64,000 nt of DNA, taken from positions 2,619,001-2,683,000 of the forward strand of contig NZ_CP042910.1 of the NCBI RefSeq assembly GCF_008298035.1, in the 5' to 3' direction. Source of the DNA: Gimesia maris (GTDB taxonomy: Bacteria; Planctomycetota; Planctomycetia; Planctomycetales; Planctomycetaceae). Shown piece after piece: positions 55,232 to 64,000 of this stretch (its first letter is position 1; every line of letters starts with the position of its first letter). The position numbers and the translations under genes are program-made. A model generated the notes under the pieces. That model saw only the letters and a list, made by a program, of their open reading frames with translations. It ran no database searches and was not told the origin of the DNA.

Positions 55232-58200
55232 ATGTCGAAACAACCCACTTATACCGATCAACAGGCCGCTGCCATCAATACGCGTGATGTCTCCATTGCG
55301 CTGTCAGCAGGTGCGGGTTGTGGGAAGACGTTTGTGTTGACACAACGGTTTTTAAAACTGATTGAGCCGGGAGCCCCCCCCGACCGACTCAGCCATATCG
55401 TCGCGATTACGTTTACGGAACGTGCGGCCCGGGAAATGCGGGACCGGATTCGTGAAACCTGTCTGGATCAGTTGAAGAACTGTCCGCCGGAAGAAGTGAA
55501 TCACTGGCAGGCGGTGATTCGCGGTCTGGATTCGGCACGGATCAGTACGATTCATTCTTTTTGTACTTCAATTCTGCGGAGCCATGCCGTCAGTGCCCGG
55601 CTTGATCCGCATTTTGGTCTGCTGGAGCAGGGGACCAGTGACACATTTTTGCGGAAGGTCGTGCATGAAGCAGTCCATGAACTGCTGAAACAGGAAAATG
55701 CCGATTGCATCCAGATGGTATATCGCTTTGGTCTGGAGAAAACCTATGAACTGTTGATTTCCCTGGTTCCCCAGCAGTTTCGTCTTGAATTTGATGAGTT
55801 CCGCGAACTGACTCCAGAACAGCTGGCGGGACGGATGCGCGATTTCTGGGAACAAAATTATATACCTATGCAACTTGCGGAGATTGCTGAGTCAGACGCG
55901 ACGCTGCATTTATTAAGGCTGATGAATTCGCATGAACCGAGCAATCCGAAACTGCGTCAACGGTTTCAGACGCTCAAATCACGTATTCCTGAGCTGATAG
56001 ACGGCGCTCCTCAGATGCGAGGTGAATTACTGGGCACACTGATAGATCATGCCAAAATTCAAGGGGGAGGCACCAAAAAGGACTGGGATGATGTCAGCAT
56101 TTATGAGCAGATCCGTGACGGATTCAAAGAATTACGTGAAACATTGAAACCAGTTTATGAAACACTGTCTCCCGATCCTGCTGGATTCCTCGCGGCGGCA
56201 GAATTCAGTCTGGTGGTGTTAAGAGTGTCTGAATATGCCGCGAAATGCTACCAGGAGAGTAAAGCAGAAAAAGGGCTGTTGGACTTTGATGATCTGTTGC
56301 TGCAGACTCGGGATCTGTTCCGCCGCGATCCAAATGCCCGACAAAGGGCTGCTGCCGGCATTCATTATCTGATGGTAGATGAGTTTCAGGATACCGATCC
56401 TGTACAGAGTGAAATTGTTCGCGCGTTGTGCGGGAAAGAACTTTTAACCGGGAAACTGTTTCTGGTGGGGGATGCCAAGCAATCCATTTATCGGTTCCGA
56501 AGGGCCGACCCGGAAGTATTTCATCAGCTCCGACAGGAGATTCCAGAAAAGGGGCGGCTTCCGTTAAGTACCAATTTTCGAAGCCAACCCGCGATACTGA
56601 ATTTTACGAACTGTCTGTTTGCGTCAGCGATGGCACATTATTACGAATCGTTGACGCCGTTCGACCAGCAACAGCACTCACCCACGCCGGGCATTGAATT
56701 CCTGTTTGCCTCGCCTGATGACCCGGATATCAAGCTGGCCGACGCAATCCGTGAAACCGAAGCAGACTGGATTGCGGCTCGGATTCGTCAATTGCTCGAA
56801 GATGAGACTCCCCGCATCTGGTCCAAAAATCCGCAGAGCGGCGAACGCGAATTGAGGCGGGTGGAACCCGGAGATATCTGCATTCTGTTTCGTTCACTGT
56901 CGAGTGTCAGCCTGTATGAAAAAGCATTGCAGGAGCATAATCTGGATTATTATCTCGTAGGGGGTCGTGCTTTTTACGCACAACAGGAAATTTACGATCT
57001 GAGTAATCTATGTCAGTACCTGGATAGCAGCGATGATGAGTTAAGCCTGCTGGGACTGTTGCGTTCACCGTTCTTCAGTCTGTCTGATGATACGATTTAT
57101 GCCATCACACGCCACGCAGAAAGCCTGACGGCAGCAATGCAGGTCGCCCCGCCAGATCATGTGCGTCCCGAGCAGAAACGCCAGGTACGCTATGCCCAGG
57201 CTGTACTTCAAGAGCTGCGGACAAAAAAAGACCGATTGTCTCTGGTTGAGTTATTAAATCTGGCTCTGGAGCGAACCGGTTATGACGCGGCTTTGCTCAA
57301 TGAATTTCTGGGTGACCGCAAACTGGCCAACCTGAGAAAACTGATTGAGCTGGCTCGCAATTTCGAAGCATCGGGCCTGTTTACTCTGAAGGATTTTGTC
57401 CAGCGAATTCGGGATTCGATTCTGGAAGAGAGTAAGGAAGAGCTGGCGGCGACTTTACCTGAAACCAGCGACGTCATTCGTCTGATGACCATCCATCAGT
57501 CCAAAGGGCTGGAATTCCCAGTCGTGATTGTTGCCGACATGGATCGCCGCTCACAGGGAGCTTCTAAGGATCCATTTCTGCATCCGGAATGGGGGGCACT
57601 CCTGAATTTGCCAGCAGAGCGGGGGGTAACTCCGGAGAACTTCGCATTTAAAATGCATCGTGCGATCGAGCAGAACGCCGATGAAGACGAGACTGTCAGA
57701 CTGTTGTACGTTGCAGTGACCCGCGCAGCAGATTACCTGATCCTCTCTGCCGGATTGCCCTATGATCGCAGGGTACAGTCCCCATGGATGAAACTGCTGT
57801 CGCGGCACTTTGATCTTTCAACGGGGTTGCCGACTTTGGATCCTTATCTGGGTCATTTTACCATGGGAAATGTTCAACAAGATCAGATTCCGGAAATTCG
57901 CGTGCATCTGAATCGACCTCAAACTGCAACGAAACCAGCGAAGAAAATTAAAGAGCTGAAACCCAGTCAGTTCTGGGCAGCACTTGAACAGGGATCTCCA
58001 GGAGGTTATCCGGAGACATTTACCGTCTTCGCCCCTCAAAAAAACAGGCAATCCCATTTCAGCGTTTCACATCTGGAAGTGGCTGATGCCTTAATACAAG
58101 AGTTGCCTGAACCACAATACCAGAGGCTGTCGACAGCAGATCTGTTGAATGCTGATGAGGCGACCCAACTGGGGACATTAACACACTCTGTGATAGAACG

Positions 58201-58747
58201 GCTGGATCCACTAAAGCCTGAACAGTCAGACCGGATTGTGGAACTCGTCCTGTTCGATCAACCCCAGGTCGCTGGAGATAAACTGAAACCGTTGATTCAG
58301 CAGCAGATTGCTGCCTGGTATGAATCGGAGATCTGTAGTGCGTTGAAAGCGGCACGCGTTCATTATCGGGAACTGGAATTTCTGCTACGCTTGCCAGCGA
58401 CTTCTGACAAAGAGTCTGCTGTGACAGTAACCGGCATGATTGATGCCGTTTATCAGACGGACGATCAGCGCTGGGTTGTCCTCGATTACAAAACCGGTGC
58501 ACGCCTGGCTCAACTGGCAGATGAAGAACTGATCTCAGAGTATGAATTTCAGTTGGGAGTCTATACACTGGCGGTCGAACAGCTCATTGGCTGTCTGCCT
58601 GACTCTGTCGGCCTGGCAGTGGTCCATGATTCGGTTCGATTTGTAGAAATGAAGTTTGATACAGAGCGACTTGCTCAGATTTCAAATCGGCTTTCCCTGG
58701 CGGTTTCTCACCTCAATCAATCTCTCGTGGCGACAGAAAGTAGTTAA
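55232..58747 (+). CDS. addA: AddA-like UvrD/RecB-family helicase-nuclease
   Basis: 1171 residues, close to the family length. Walker A SAGAGCGKTFVLTQRF, motif II YLMVDEFQDTDPVQ, motif III GDAKQSIYRFRRADP, motif V TIHQSKGLEFPVVIVADMD and motif VI RLLYVAVTRA. The C-terminal nuclease has MIDAVYQTDD and VLDYKTGARLA. It is the motor and one nuclease of AddAB. It sits between addB and a methyltransferase-like gene, with gaps of 12 and 8 bases. Confidence 0.95.
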   Translation: MSKQPTYTDQQAAAINTRDVSIALSAGAGCGKTFVLTQRFLKLIEPGAPPDRLSHIVAITFTERAAREMRDRIRETCLDQLKNCPPEEVNHWQAVIRGLDSARISTIHSFCTSILRSHAVSARLDPHFGLLEQGTSDTFLRKVVHEAVHELLKQENADCIQMVYRFGLEKTYELLISLVPQQFRLEFDEFRELTPEQLAGRMRDFWEQNYIPMQLAEIAESDATLHLLRLMNSHEPSNPKLRQRFQTLKSRIPELIDGAPQMRGELLGTLIDHAKIQGGGTKKDWDDVSIYEQIRDGFKELRETLKPVYETLSPDPAGFLAAAEFSLVVLRVSEYAAKCYQESKAEKGLLDFDDLLLQTRDLFRRDPNARQRAAAGIHYLMVDEFQDTDPVQSEIVRALCGKELLTGKLFLVGDAKQSIYRFRRADPEVFHQLRQEIPEKGRLPLSTNFRSQPAILNFTNCLFASAMAHYYESLTPFDQQQHSPTPGIEFLFASPDDPDIKLADAIRETEADWIAARIRQLLEDETPRIWSKNPQSGERELRRVEPGDICILFRSLSSVSLYEKALQEHNLDYYLVGGRAFYAQQEIYDLSNLCQYLDSSDDELSLLGLLRSPFFSLSDDTIYAITRHAESLTAAMQVAPPDHVRPEQKRQVRYAQAVLQELRTKKDRLSLVELLNLALERTGYDAALLNEFLGDRKLANLRKLIELARNFEASGLFTLKDFVQRIRDSILEESKEELAATLPETSDVIRLMTIHQSKGLEFPVVIVADMDRRSQGASKDPFLHPEWGALLNLPAERGVTPENFAFKMHRAIEQNADEDETVRLLYVAVTRAADYLILSAGLPYDRRVQSPWMKLLSRHFDLSTGLPTLDPYLGHFTMGNVQQDQIPEIRVHLNRPQTATKPAKKIKELKPSQFWAALEQGSPGGYPETFTVFAPQKNRQSHFSVSHLEVADALIQELPEPQYQRLSTADLLNADEATQLGTLTHSVIERLDPLKPEQSDRIVELVLFDQPQVAGDKLKPLIQQQIAAWYESEICSALKAARVHYRELEFLLRLPATSDKESAVTVTGMIDAVYQTDDQRWVVLDYKTGARLAQLADEELISEYEFQLGVYTLAVEQLIGCLPDSVGLAVVHDSVRFVEMKFDTERLAQISNRLSLAVSHLNQSLVATESS

Positions 58748-58755
58748 GCGGTTCC

Positions 58756-59928
58756 ATGACCAGTGAGTTCCCCTCCGAGCTTGATTGTTTTAAGCAGTTG
58801 TATCAACAACCTGAAATCTTTGAAATCATTCGCGAACACTCTGGTTCGGAATTTCATCTGCAGAAACAGTTACGCAAGACTTACGCTGAAGATGCTGTTC
58901 GTGCTGCGCTCACGCTGGCAGAATTACGCAAGCGGGGGCGAGCCAAGTTTTCCCGTGCAGACCAGATGTGGTTTGATCGCAAAAGTCTGGAGCAGGCAAC
59001 ACCGGAACTGGTGTCACAACATAAAGCGACCCGGTTTTCCGGGATGGTATATGATTTCTGTTGTGGAATGGGCGGCGACCTGGTGGCGCTGGGGGAGTAT
59101 GCGGCCGTCACCGGAGTTGATATTTCACCAGTTCTCTGCCAGTTCGCAGCCTGGAACAGTGAAGTTTATGGGGTTTCCAGTTCCGTCAATTTACTGAACC
59201 AGCGTCTGGAAGAAATACAGGATCGCCAGGGGAGACTGCACATCGATCCGGATCGACGTCCTCATTCAGGTGGGAAGGTCATTCGCATCGAAGACTATCT
59301 GCCTGGGCTGGAGACGCTGCAGGAATTGATATCACAGTTTCAAGGTGGTGCCATCAAACTCAGTCCAGCCAGTAATTTCGCCGGCAAGTTTCCCGGGACC
59401 GAGGCCGAACTGATCAGCCTGAACGGGGAGTGTAAAGAAGCGACCATCTGGTTTGGAGACCTGGCGGGCGCGCACGAATATCGGGCAACTACAATTTCCA
59501 AAGCCGGGCAGATCGACAGTATTGCCGGTCACCCCATGGATGACTTTGTTGAGATTACTGATGCGGACAACTATGTCTATGATCCAGATCCGGCAGTGGT
59601 TCGTTCTGGATTACTGGATGTCGCCGCTGCGCAGGCAGGCTTGAGTCGCCTGGATCCGGAAGAGGAATACCTGACTTCGACTGATGCCGTAGATTCACCT
59701 TTTTTCAGACGATTTCGGATTCTGGAAGAACTTTCGACCAATGACCGTGAAATCCGAAAGTATTTTCGAAACGCCAATTTTGGTCAGCTCGAAATCAAAT
59801 GTCGGCGGATACCGGTTGGCATCGAGGCACTCCGTCGAAAGCTGTCACTGAAAGGGGATGAAGCCGGTGTGCTGATCATCGCCCGTCTGCAGGGCAAGTC
59901 GCGTGCTCTGGTTTGCGAACGGGAATAA
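58756..59928 (+). CDS. Class I SAM-dependent methyltransferase with THUMP-like C-terminal domain
   Basis: 390 residues, starting 8 bases after addA. An N-terminal helical part is followed by VYDFCCGMGGDLVALGEYA and VTGVDISPVLCQFAAWN (SAM-binding loop and acidic strand end). The C-terminal domain, with CRRIPVGIEALRRKLSLKGD and ending LQGKSRALVCE, fits the THUMP-like family. It probably methylates a nucleic acid, but the substrate is unknown. Part of the addBA operon by spacing. Confidence 0.82.
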   Translation: MTSEFPSELDCFKQLYQQPEIFEIIREHSGSEFHLQKQLRKTYAEDAVRAALTLAELRKRGRAKFSRADQMWFDRKSLEQATPELVSQHKATRFSGMVYDFCCGMGGDLVALGEYAAVTGVDISPVLCQFAAWNSEVYGVSSSVNLLNQRLEEIQDRQGRLHIDPDRRPHSGGKVIRIEDYLPGLETLQELISQFQGGAIKLSPASNFAGKFPGTEAELISLNGECKEATIWFGDLAGAHEYRATTISKAGQIDSIAGHPMDDFVEITDADNYVYDPDPAVVRSGLLDVAAAQAGLSRLDPEEEYLTSTDAVDSPFFRRFRILEELSTNDREIRKYFRNANFGQLEIKCRRIPVGIEALRRKLSLKGDEAGVLIIARLQGKSRALVCERE

Positions 59929-59961
59929 GCTGCACAACCACAGCCTGTCGAATTCACTTAC

Positions 59962-60002
59962 AAAAAAAGCGGGGTCCTGGTGTGGATCCCGCTTTTGTTT
60001 TG
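59962..60002. terminator. Bidirectional terminator
   Basis: GCGGGGTCC pairs with GGATCCCGC; seven A on the left and TTTTGTTTT on the right serve both strands. It separates the addBA operon from the convergent gene at 60030. Confidence 0.85.
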
Positions 60003-60029
60003 TGTTGGTTCAACAAAATCACTGACAGC

Positions 60030-60533
60030 TTATTGTGCCTGTCGGAACTGGAACTGGTCGACTGGAATTAACTGTTGTGGTGCAGCCGGAGCATTGTTAA
60101 ACACGAAAGAGAATGCATAGCAGATTACCTTCCCGGATGACATTTCACCCACATACAATCCACCTTCAGCAAACTGGGCCCGTCCCTGTGCGGGCAGACT
60201 GACAGTACCGGATACAATCACATAATGTGGTTTGGCTGTCGGATCGACGCCAAAGTCAGCAGCGAGATTACGGAAATAGGCATAAGTGAATTTGCCCGTT
60301 CGTGAGTTCAGGACGGCTCCCTGCAGACGACCGGTGAGGAAGTCGAGTACAAAAACGCCTTCCGCATTCCCGCTACGAGTTGGAACAGTTGTGATCGCGA
60401 AACGATCGCCATCCCGGTCTGTGGCAACCGCGTAGGCTGGTTCGTGTGGCCAGAAGTAGGATAAACACATACCGCAGATTACCCCGACGGTCAGCCACAG
60501 AAAACGGCGATCTCCATTTTGATTTTTCACCAC
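60030..60533 (-). CDS. Membrane-anchored hypothetical protein
   Basis: 167 residues. A GTG start (GGGAGG upstream) is followed by a membrane helix (RRFLWLTVGVICGMCLSYFW). The soluble part has VFVLDFLTGRLQGAVLNSRT and GGLYVGEMSSGKVICYAFSF, two sheets of a beta-propeller or beta-sandwich type. No family named. Probably extracytoplasmic. Confidence 0.6.
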   Translation of the reverse strand: MVKNQNGDRRFLWLTVGVICGMCLSYFWPHEPAYAVATDRDGDRFAITTVPTRSGNAEGVFVLDFLTGRLQGAVLNSRTGKFTYAYFRNLAADFGVDPTAKPHYVIVSGTVSLPAQGRAQFAEGGLYVGEMSSGKVICYAFSFVFNNAPAAPQQLIPVDQFQFRQAQ

Positions 60534-60922
60534 AAATGCCTCCCAGTGCTATATTTATTCAGAATTCAAGTGTATTGATTCACAGCCTGTCCCTTGTACA
60601 AGATGGGGAGTACAAAGTGGATCAATTGATAATGAAATGACCCGAATCGATCGTGGCTGACAAACGTATTGTAACCAAGATCCGAAATCCCTGCCAGACT
60701 TGATTTCATCGAATTTAAGGAATGTCAGGGGAGGATCAGAAGGCTGAATTTAAAGACTTATAGCCCGAAATTCCCATTGGTTGTAATTCCAATCCAGCGA
60801 AAGTATGCTGCTTTTAAGTGACTGTCCTTCGGGCAGATCAGATTCAACATGTCGCAGCTCAACTCTAACTCGTCTGTAACGCACGGGTCTGGAATGAATC
60901 AACGAGAGGAAGGAATGCAACT
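60534..60922. other. Intergenic, no gene seen
   Basis: About 390 bases. It separates the divergent genes at 60030 and 60923 and should hold both promoters. Confidence 0.4.
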
Positions 60923-62122
60923 ATGGAAACAATGAACGGTCAGCTGAATCGTAAATTGCGGATGGCACTGGTGGGTGGGGGACAAGGTTCGTTTATCGGT
61001 CGAGTCCATTCCATTGCTGCCTGTCTGGATAATCGTGCGGAACTGGTTGCCGGGGCACTTTCTTCCAATCCTGAGAAGGCGAAAGCATCTGCACCAGCCT
61101 ATGATATCAAACCTGACCGCGCTTATGGTTCCATTGAAGAACTCGTTGAAAAAGAGTCAGCACTTCCTGAAGATCAGCGGATCGATTTCATCAGTATCGC
61201 GACTCCGAATTTTACCCACTTTCCCATCGCGAAAACGGCTGTCGAAGCCGGCTTCAATGTCATCTGCGATAAGCCGATGACCTTCGATCTGAAACAGGCG
61301 GAAGAGCTGAAGTCACTCGTGGAAAAATCGGGAGTTGTATTTGCGGTCAGTCATAACTATACCGGGTATCCGCTCGTGCGAATGGCTCGCGAGATGATTC
61401 TGAATGGGGAATTCGGCGAGATTCAGGCCGTCCGATCCAACTACATTCAAGGCTGGTTACGATCCCGACTGGAACAGGAAGATCAGAAACAGGCTGCGTG
61501 GCGAACCGATCCAGCAAAGTCAGGTGCAGCGGGTGCCTTCGGTGATATCGCGACCCACGCGTACAATCTGGGACGCTATATGACAGGTCTGTTGCCAGCA
61601 GAAATTTCCTGTAATTTGAAAATCTTTGCACCGGGGCGACAGTTGGATGATTATGGTCACGCTGTCATTCGTTTTCAGAACGGTGCGCTCGGAACTGTGA
61701 CTGCCAGCCAGATCTCGCATGGTCGTGAAAATGATTTGTTCATCGAAGTTGATGGCACCAAGGGGGCATTATCCTGGAGACAGGAAGAGCCTAATCAGAT
61801 GATTGTCCGCCGCAATGGTCAGCCACATTCGATTTATACACGCGACCCGAATGCACCGTTCATGAACGAAACGGGGGCAGCTGCCTGTCGTTTACCAGCC
61901 GGGCACCCCGAAGCGTTTTTCGAAGCATTCGCGAATATTTACCGATCTGCTTTTGATGCGATGATTAATCGAATTACCGGTCAACCTTTTGAACCGAAAA
62001 ACACAATTTATCCGAATGTCTATGACGGCGTGGAAGGAATGTTTTTCATTCAACAGTCTGTTGCCAGCAGTCAGGAAAACGGGGCCTGGTTACCTTTTGA
62101 ATGTGACAGTGCCCGGAGTTAA
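60923..62122 (+). CDS. Gfo/Idh/MocA-family oxidoreductase
   Basis: 399 residues. Rossmann start RMALVGGGQGSFIGRVH, conserved ISIATPNFTHFPIAKTA and the catalytic-loop motif VICDKPMTFDLKQAEEL (EKP-type). Second half contains AFGDIATHAYNLGRYM. It should oxidise or reduce a sugar or sugar derivative with NAD(P). Planctomycetes have many paralogs; the substrate is unknown. Confidence 0.93.
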   Translation: METMNGQLNRKLRMALVGGGQGSFIGRVHSIAACLDNRAELVAGALSSNPEKAKASAPAYDIKPDRAYGSIEELVEKESALPEDQRIDFISIATPNFTHFPIAKTAVEAGFNVICDKPMTFDLKQAEELKSLVEKSGVVFAVSHNYTGYPLVRMAREMILNGEFGEIQAVRSNYIQGWLRSRLEQEDQKQAAWRTDPAKSGAAGAFGDIATHAYNLGRYMTGLLPAEISCNLKIFAPGRQLDDYGHAVIRFQNGALGTVTASQISHGRENDLFIEVDGTKGALSWRQEEPNQMIVRRNGQPHSIYTRDPNAPFMNETGAAACRLPAGHPEAFFEAFANIYRSAFDAMINRITGQPFEPKNTIYPNVYDGVEGMFFIQQSVASSQENGAWLPFECDSARS

Positions 62123-62276
62123 TCCGGATCCAGCCTGTTAAACAGTCATTAACTGATTATTACAACGAGTATTGCTAGCAGGATGCGCGCCTGCAGGAGA
62201 TTACCGTCTTCATTTCTGAAGATACGTCGTGATTTCATTTACATGTCGAAAACGAGACGCGGGAAGCTGGTGTTTC

Positions 62277-63848
62277 ATGAAGAAAATCCCACTGCATTTT
62301 CAGATTCTAATCGCTTTAATCCTGGGAACGATTCTCGGCTTAATCTTCAACCCGGGGGAAATCTCTCTTGAAGATCAAACCTTAACGCTCACTCCGGTTG
62401 CAGGTGGCTTTGAGGTTGTTCAAAAAACAGCAGAACAGGATCCACAGGAGTATGACTTCGCAAACCGGGAACAGCTGCTAAAGCGTTTTCCGGAACTGAA
62501 AGGCCTGTTTGTTACAGGAGAACCTGAAAAAACGGTATCTGTCAAGGTGACCGGGCGTCTGATTCATATCGTGGATGCAGCCAGGAAAATCACACTCACG
62601 TATACCCGGAATGTCGATCAGAAAAAAACGGTTACCTCTATTTCCGCTGACAGCGGTGAAGAACTGGGAAAACAGTATCCTGAGTGGAAAGCAGCTTACG
62701 AAAAATATGGAACAGGAATTTCACAAACTGTAATGGGCGTCTCCAAATGGCTGGGTGATCTGTTCCTGCGCTTATTGAAGATGGTGACGATCCCACTGAT
62801 TGTCACTTCCCTGATTACGGGGATTGCCAGTCTGGGAAACGCGACCCGTTTCGGAGCAATGTTCTCCCGGACGTTGCTGTATTATTTTTGTACGAGCCTG
62901 TTGGCGATCTGTACCGGTATTTTCGTGGTTAATCTGATCCGACCTGGTATTGGCGCAGAGCTGCCTGGCGGCAGTGGATCACTTTCGTCAGGCACGGAAT
63001 CGGTCGGTTCTATTTTTCTGGATATGGTGGATCGACTCATACCGACCAACATTATTCATTCGCTGGGTGAGGGAGAATTTCTTTCGATCATCTCATTCAG
63101 CATGTTGACTGGCATCTTTATCATTATCGTCGGTGGCAAACACGCGAAAGTAATGACGGATTTCTTTCAGGCCGGCTTTGAAGTCATGATGCGGATGACC
63201 ATGTTCGTGATCAGCCTGGCCCCCATTGGCGTGCTGGCGTTTATGGTGTATGCGGTTTCCTCCCAGGGAATTGAGATCTTTAAGACTCTGTCCTGGTACA
63301 TGCTTTCCGTCTTTTTCGCTTTATTGATCCACTCGGTGGTGATTTTGCCATGTCTGCTTAAGTTTGTGGCGCGGCGGTCCCCGCTGGAATTCGCACGCGC
63401 GATGAGCCCGGCACTGATGACCGCGTTCTCGACGGCTTCTTCCAACGGTACACTACCGCTGACGATGAGTTGTGTGGAAGAGAATGCGGGTATCTCTAAC
63501 GAAGTCAGTTCCTTTGTGCTGCCTCTGGGAGCCACGATTAACATGGACGGAACTGCGCTCTATGAAGCGGTGGCGGTGATGTTTATCGCTCAGGCTTATA
63601 CTGGTGTGGTCATGCCTTTAGAGCAGCAGATTCTGGTAGCGGTGACCGCCTTGCTGGCCAGTATCGGAGCCGCGGGGATTCCTCATGCTGGCCTGGTGAT
63701 GATGGCGATCGTACTCCAGGCGGTCGGTCTGCCTCTGGAAGCACAAGGAGTGATCATTGCCGTCGACCGAATTCTGGATATGTGCCGTACATCCGTTAAC
63801 GTCTGGAGTGATTCCTGTGGATGTGCGATCATTGAACGGTATCGCTAA
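62277..63848 (+). CDS. Dicarboxylate/amino-acid:cation symporter (SDF family) with extracytoplasmic insertion
   Basis: 523 residues from ATG 62277; a GTG at 62229 is less likely. Membrane helix 1 (HFQILIALILGTILGLIF) is followed by an unusual soluble segment of about 115 residues. The usual SDF core then has SSNGTLPLTMSCVEE, ATINMDGTALYEAVAVMFIA and the final SVNVWSDSCGCAII. It should import dicarboxylates or amino acids with sodium or protons. The insertion resembles no domain I know. Confidence 0.92.
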   Translation: MKKIPLHFQILIALILGTILGLIFNPGEISLEDQTLTLTPVAGGFEVVQKTAEQDPQEYDFANREQLLKRFPELKGLFVTGEPEKTVSVKVTGRLIHIVDAARKITLTYTRNVDQKKTVTSISADSGEELGKQYPEWKAAYEKYGTGISQTVMGVSKWLGDLFLRLLKMVTIPLIVTSLITGIASLGNATRFGAMFSRTLLYYFCTSLLAICTGIFVVNLIRPGIGAELPGGSGSLSSGTESVGSIFLDMVDRLIPTNIIHSLGEGEFLSIISFSMLTGIFIIIVGGKHAKVMTDFFQAGFEVMMRMTMFVISLAPIGVLAFMVYAVSSQGIEIFKTLSWYMLSVFFALLIHSVVILPCLLKFVARRSPLEFARAMSPALMTAFSTASSNGTLPLTMSCVEENAGISNEVSSFVLPLGATINMDGTALYEAVAVMFIAQAYTGVVMPLEQQILVAVTALLASIGAAGIPHAGLVMMAIVLQAVGLPLEAQGVIIAVDRILDMCRTSVNVWSDSCGCAIIERYR

Positions 63849-64000
63849 GATTTCGAATCTGTCCTCGGAGTTCAATCGAAGCTGACAGATTCTGCAGTTC
63901 TCACAGATTTCCAGATGAGCAATCCTTTCAACCGTTACAAACTGCCCCTTGCCTGATCTGCTGAAGACTGCCTGCCGATAGGAGATAACAGGGCAATCCG
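63849..64000. other. End of window, no gene seen
   Basis: About 150 bases after the symporter gene. No supported gene or hairpin could be assigned. Confidence 0.4.

Overview
The window looks like a chromosomal segment of a planctomycete, probably Gimesia-like. The support is roughly 50% G+C, large secreted proteins of planctomycete type (von Willebrand A plus Gly-rich, gluzincin-like protease, PepSY, Gfo/Idh/MocA), an unusual tmRNA without an encoded CCA, and many decayed transposase fragments. The taxon is inferred from gene content, not from a marker gene.

Two stretches (1-6048 and 28948-35775) hold an array of polymorphic-toxin cassettes. Each full copy starts with a nearly identical 252-residue module, a short hydrophobic N-terminus followed by a Hint-like domain ending in LLVHN. 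It is joined to a different C-terminal toxin and followed by a small gene that is probably its immunity partner. Toxin types seen are two ADP-ribosyltransferase-like domains, an LHH nuclease, an AHH/WHH-like HNH nuclease, a PD-(D/E)XK nuclease, and a detached GH-E nuclease with its own partner gene. Partner genes include a SUKH/SMI1 protein, an ankyrin protein, a Cys-rich putative zinc protein, and a two-stop pseudogene of another type. Broken copies (a 70-residue in-frame deletion, a lost toxin tip, a 37-codon stub) show the array is recombining and decaying. This is the best candidate for a poorly described system.

From 6494 to 18356 lies a metal-efflux island. It has Cys-rich exported proteins, a thioredoxin-fold protein without CXXC, a Cys-bearing MacB/LolC-type ABC transporter, and a complete tripartite HME-RND pump (outer-membrane lipoprotein, periplasmic adaptor, CzcA-type pump). 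These are followed by a His-rich lipoprotein that shares a twin metal-binding module with the adaptor, and by a thioredoxin lipoprotein.

From 18493 to 28084 there are transposase remnants, a metallophosphoesterase, and an OmpR-type two-component system with a PepSY protein and small genes. Three promoters here share a 19-bp box placed exactly 29 bp before the -10 hexamer, which defines a likely local regulon. An alkaline phosphatase closes the region. An internally deleted IS630 element lies at 30095-30607.

From 35776 onward come a repeat-rich non-coding tract, tmRNA (tag ANKQFSMAA), and mainly housekeeping or conserved planctomycete genes: a dienelactone-hydrolase-like enzyme, an LptF/G permease, an HPt protein, a large vWA protein split at a run of nine A, tsaD, a CtpA protease, an AddB-AddA-methyltransferase operon, a Gfo/Idh/MocA dehydrogenase and a dicarboxylate/amino-acid symporter.
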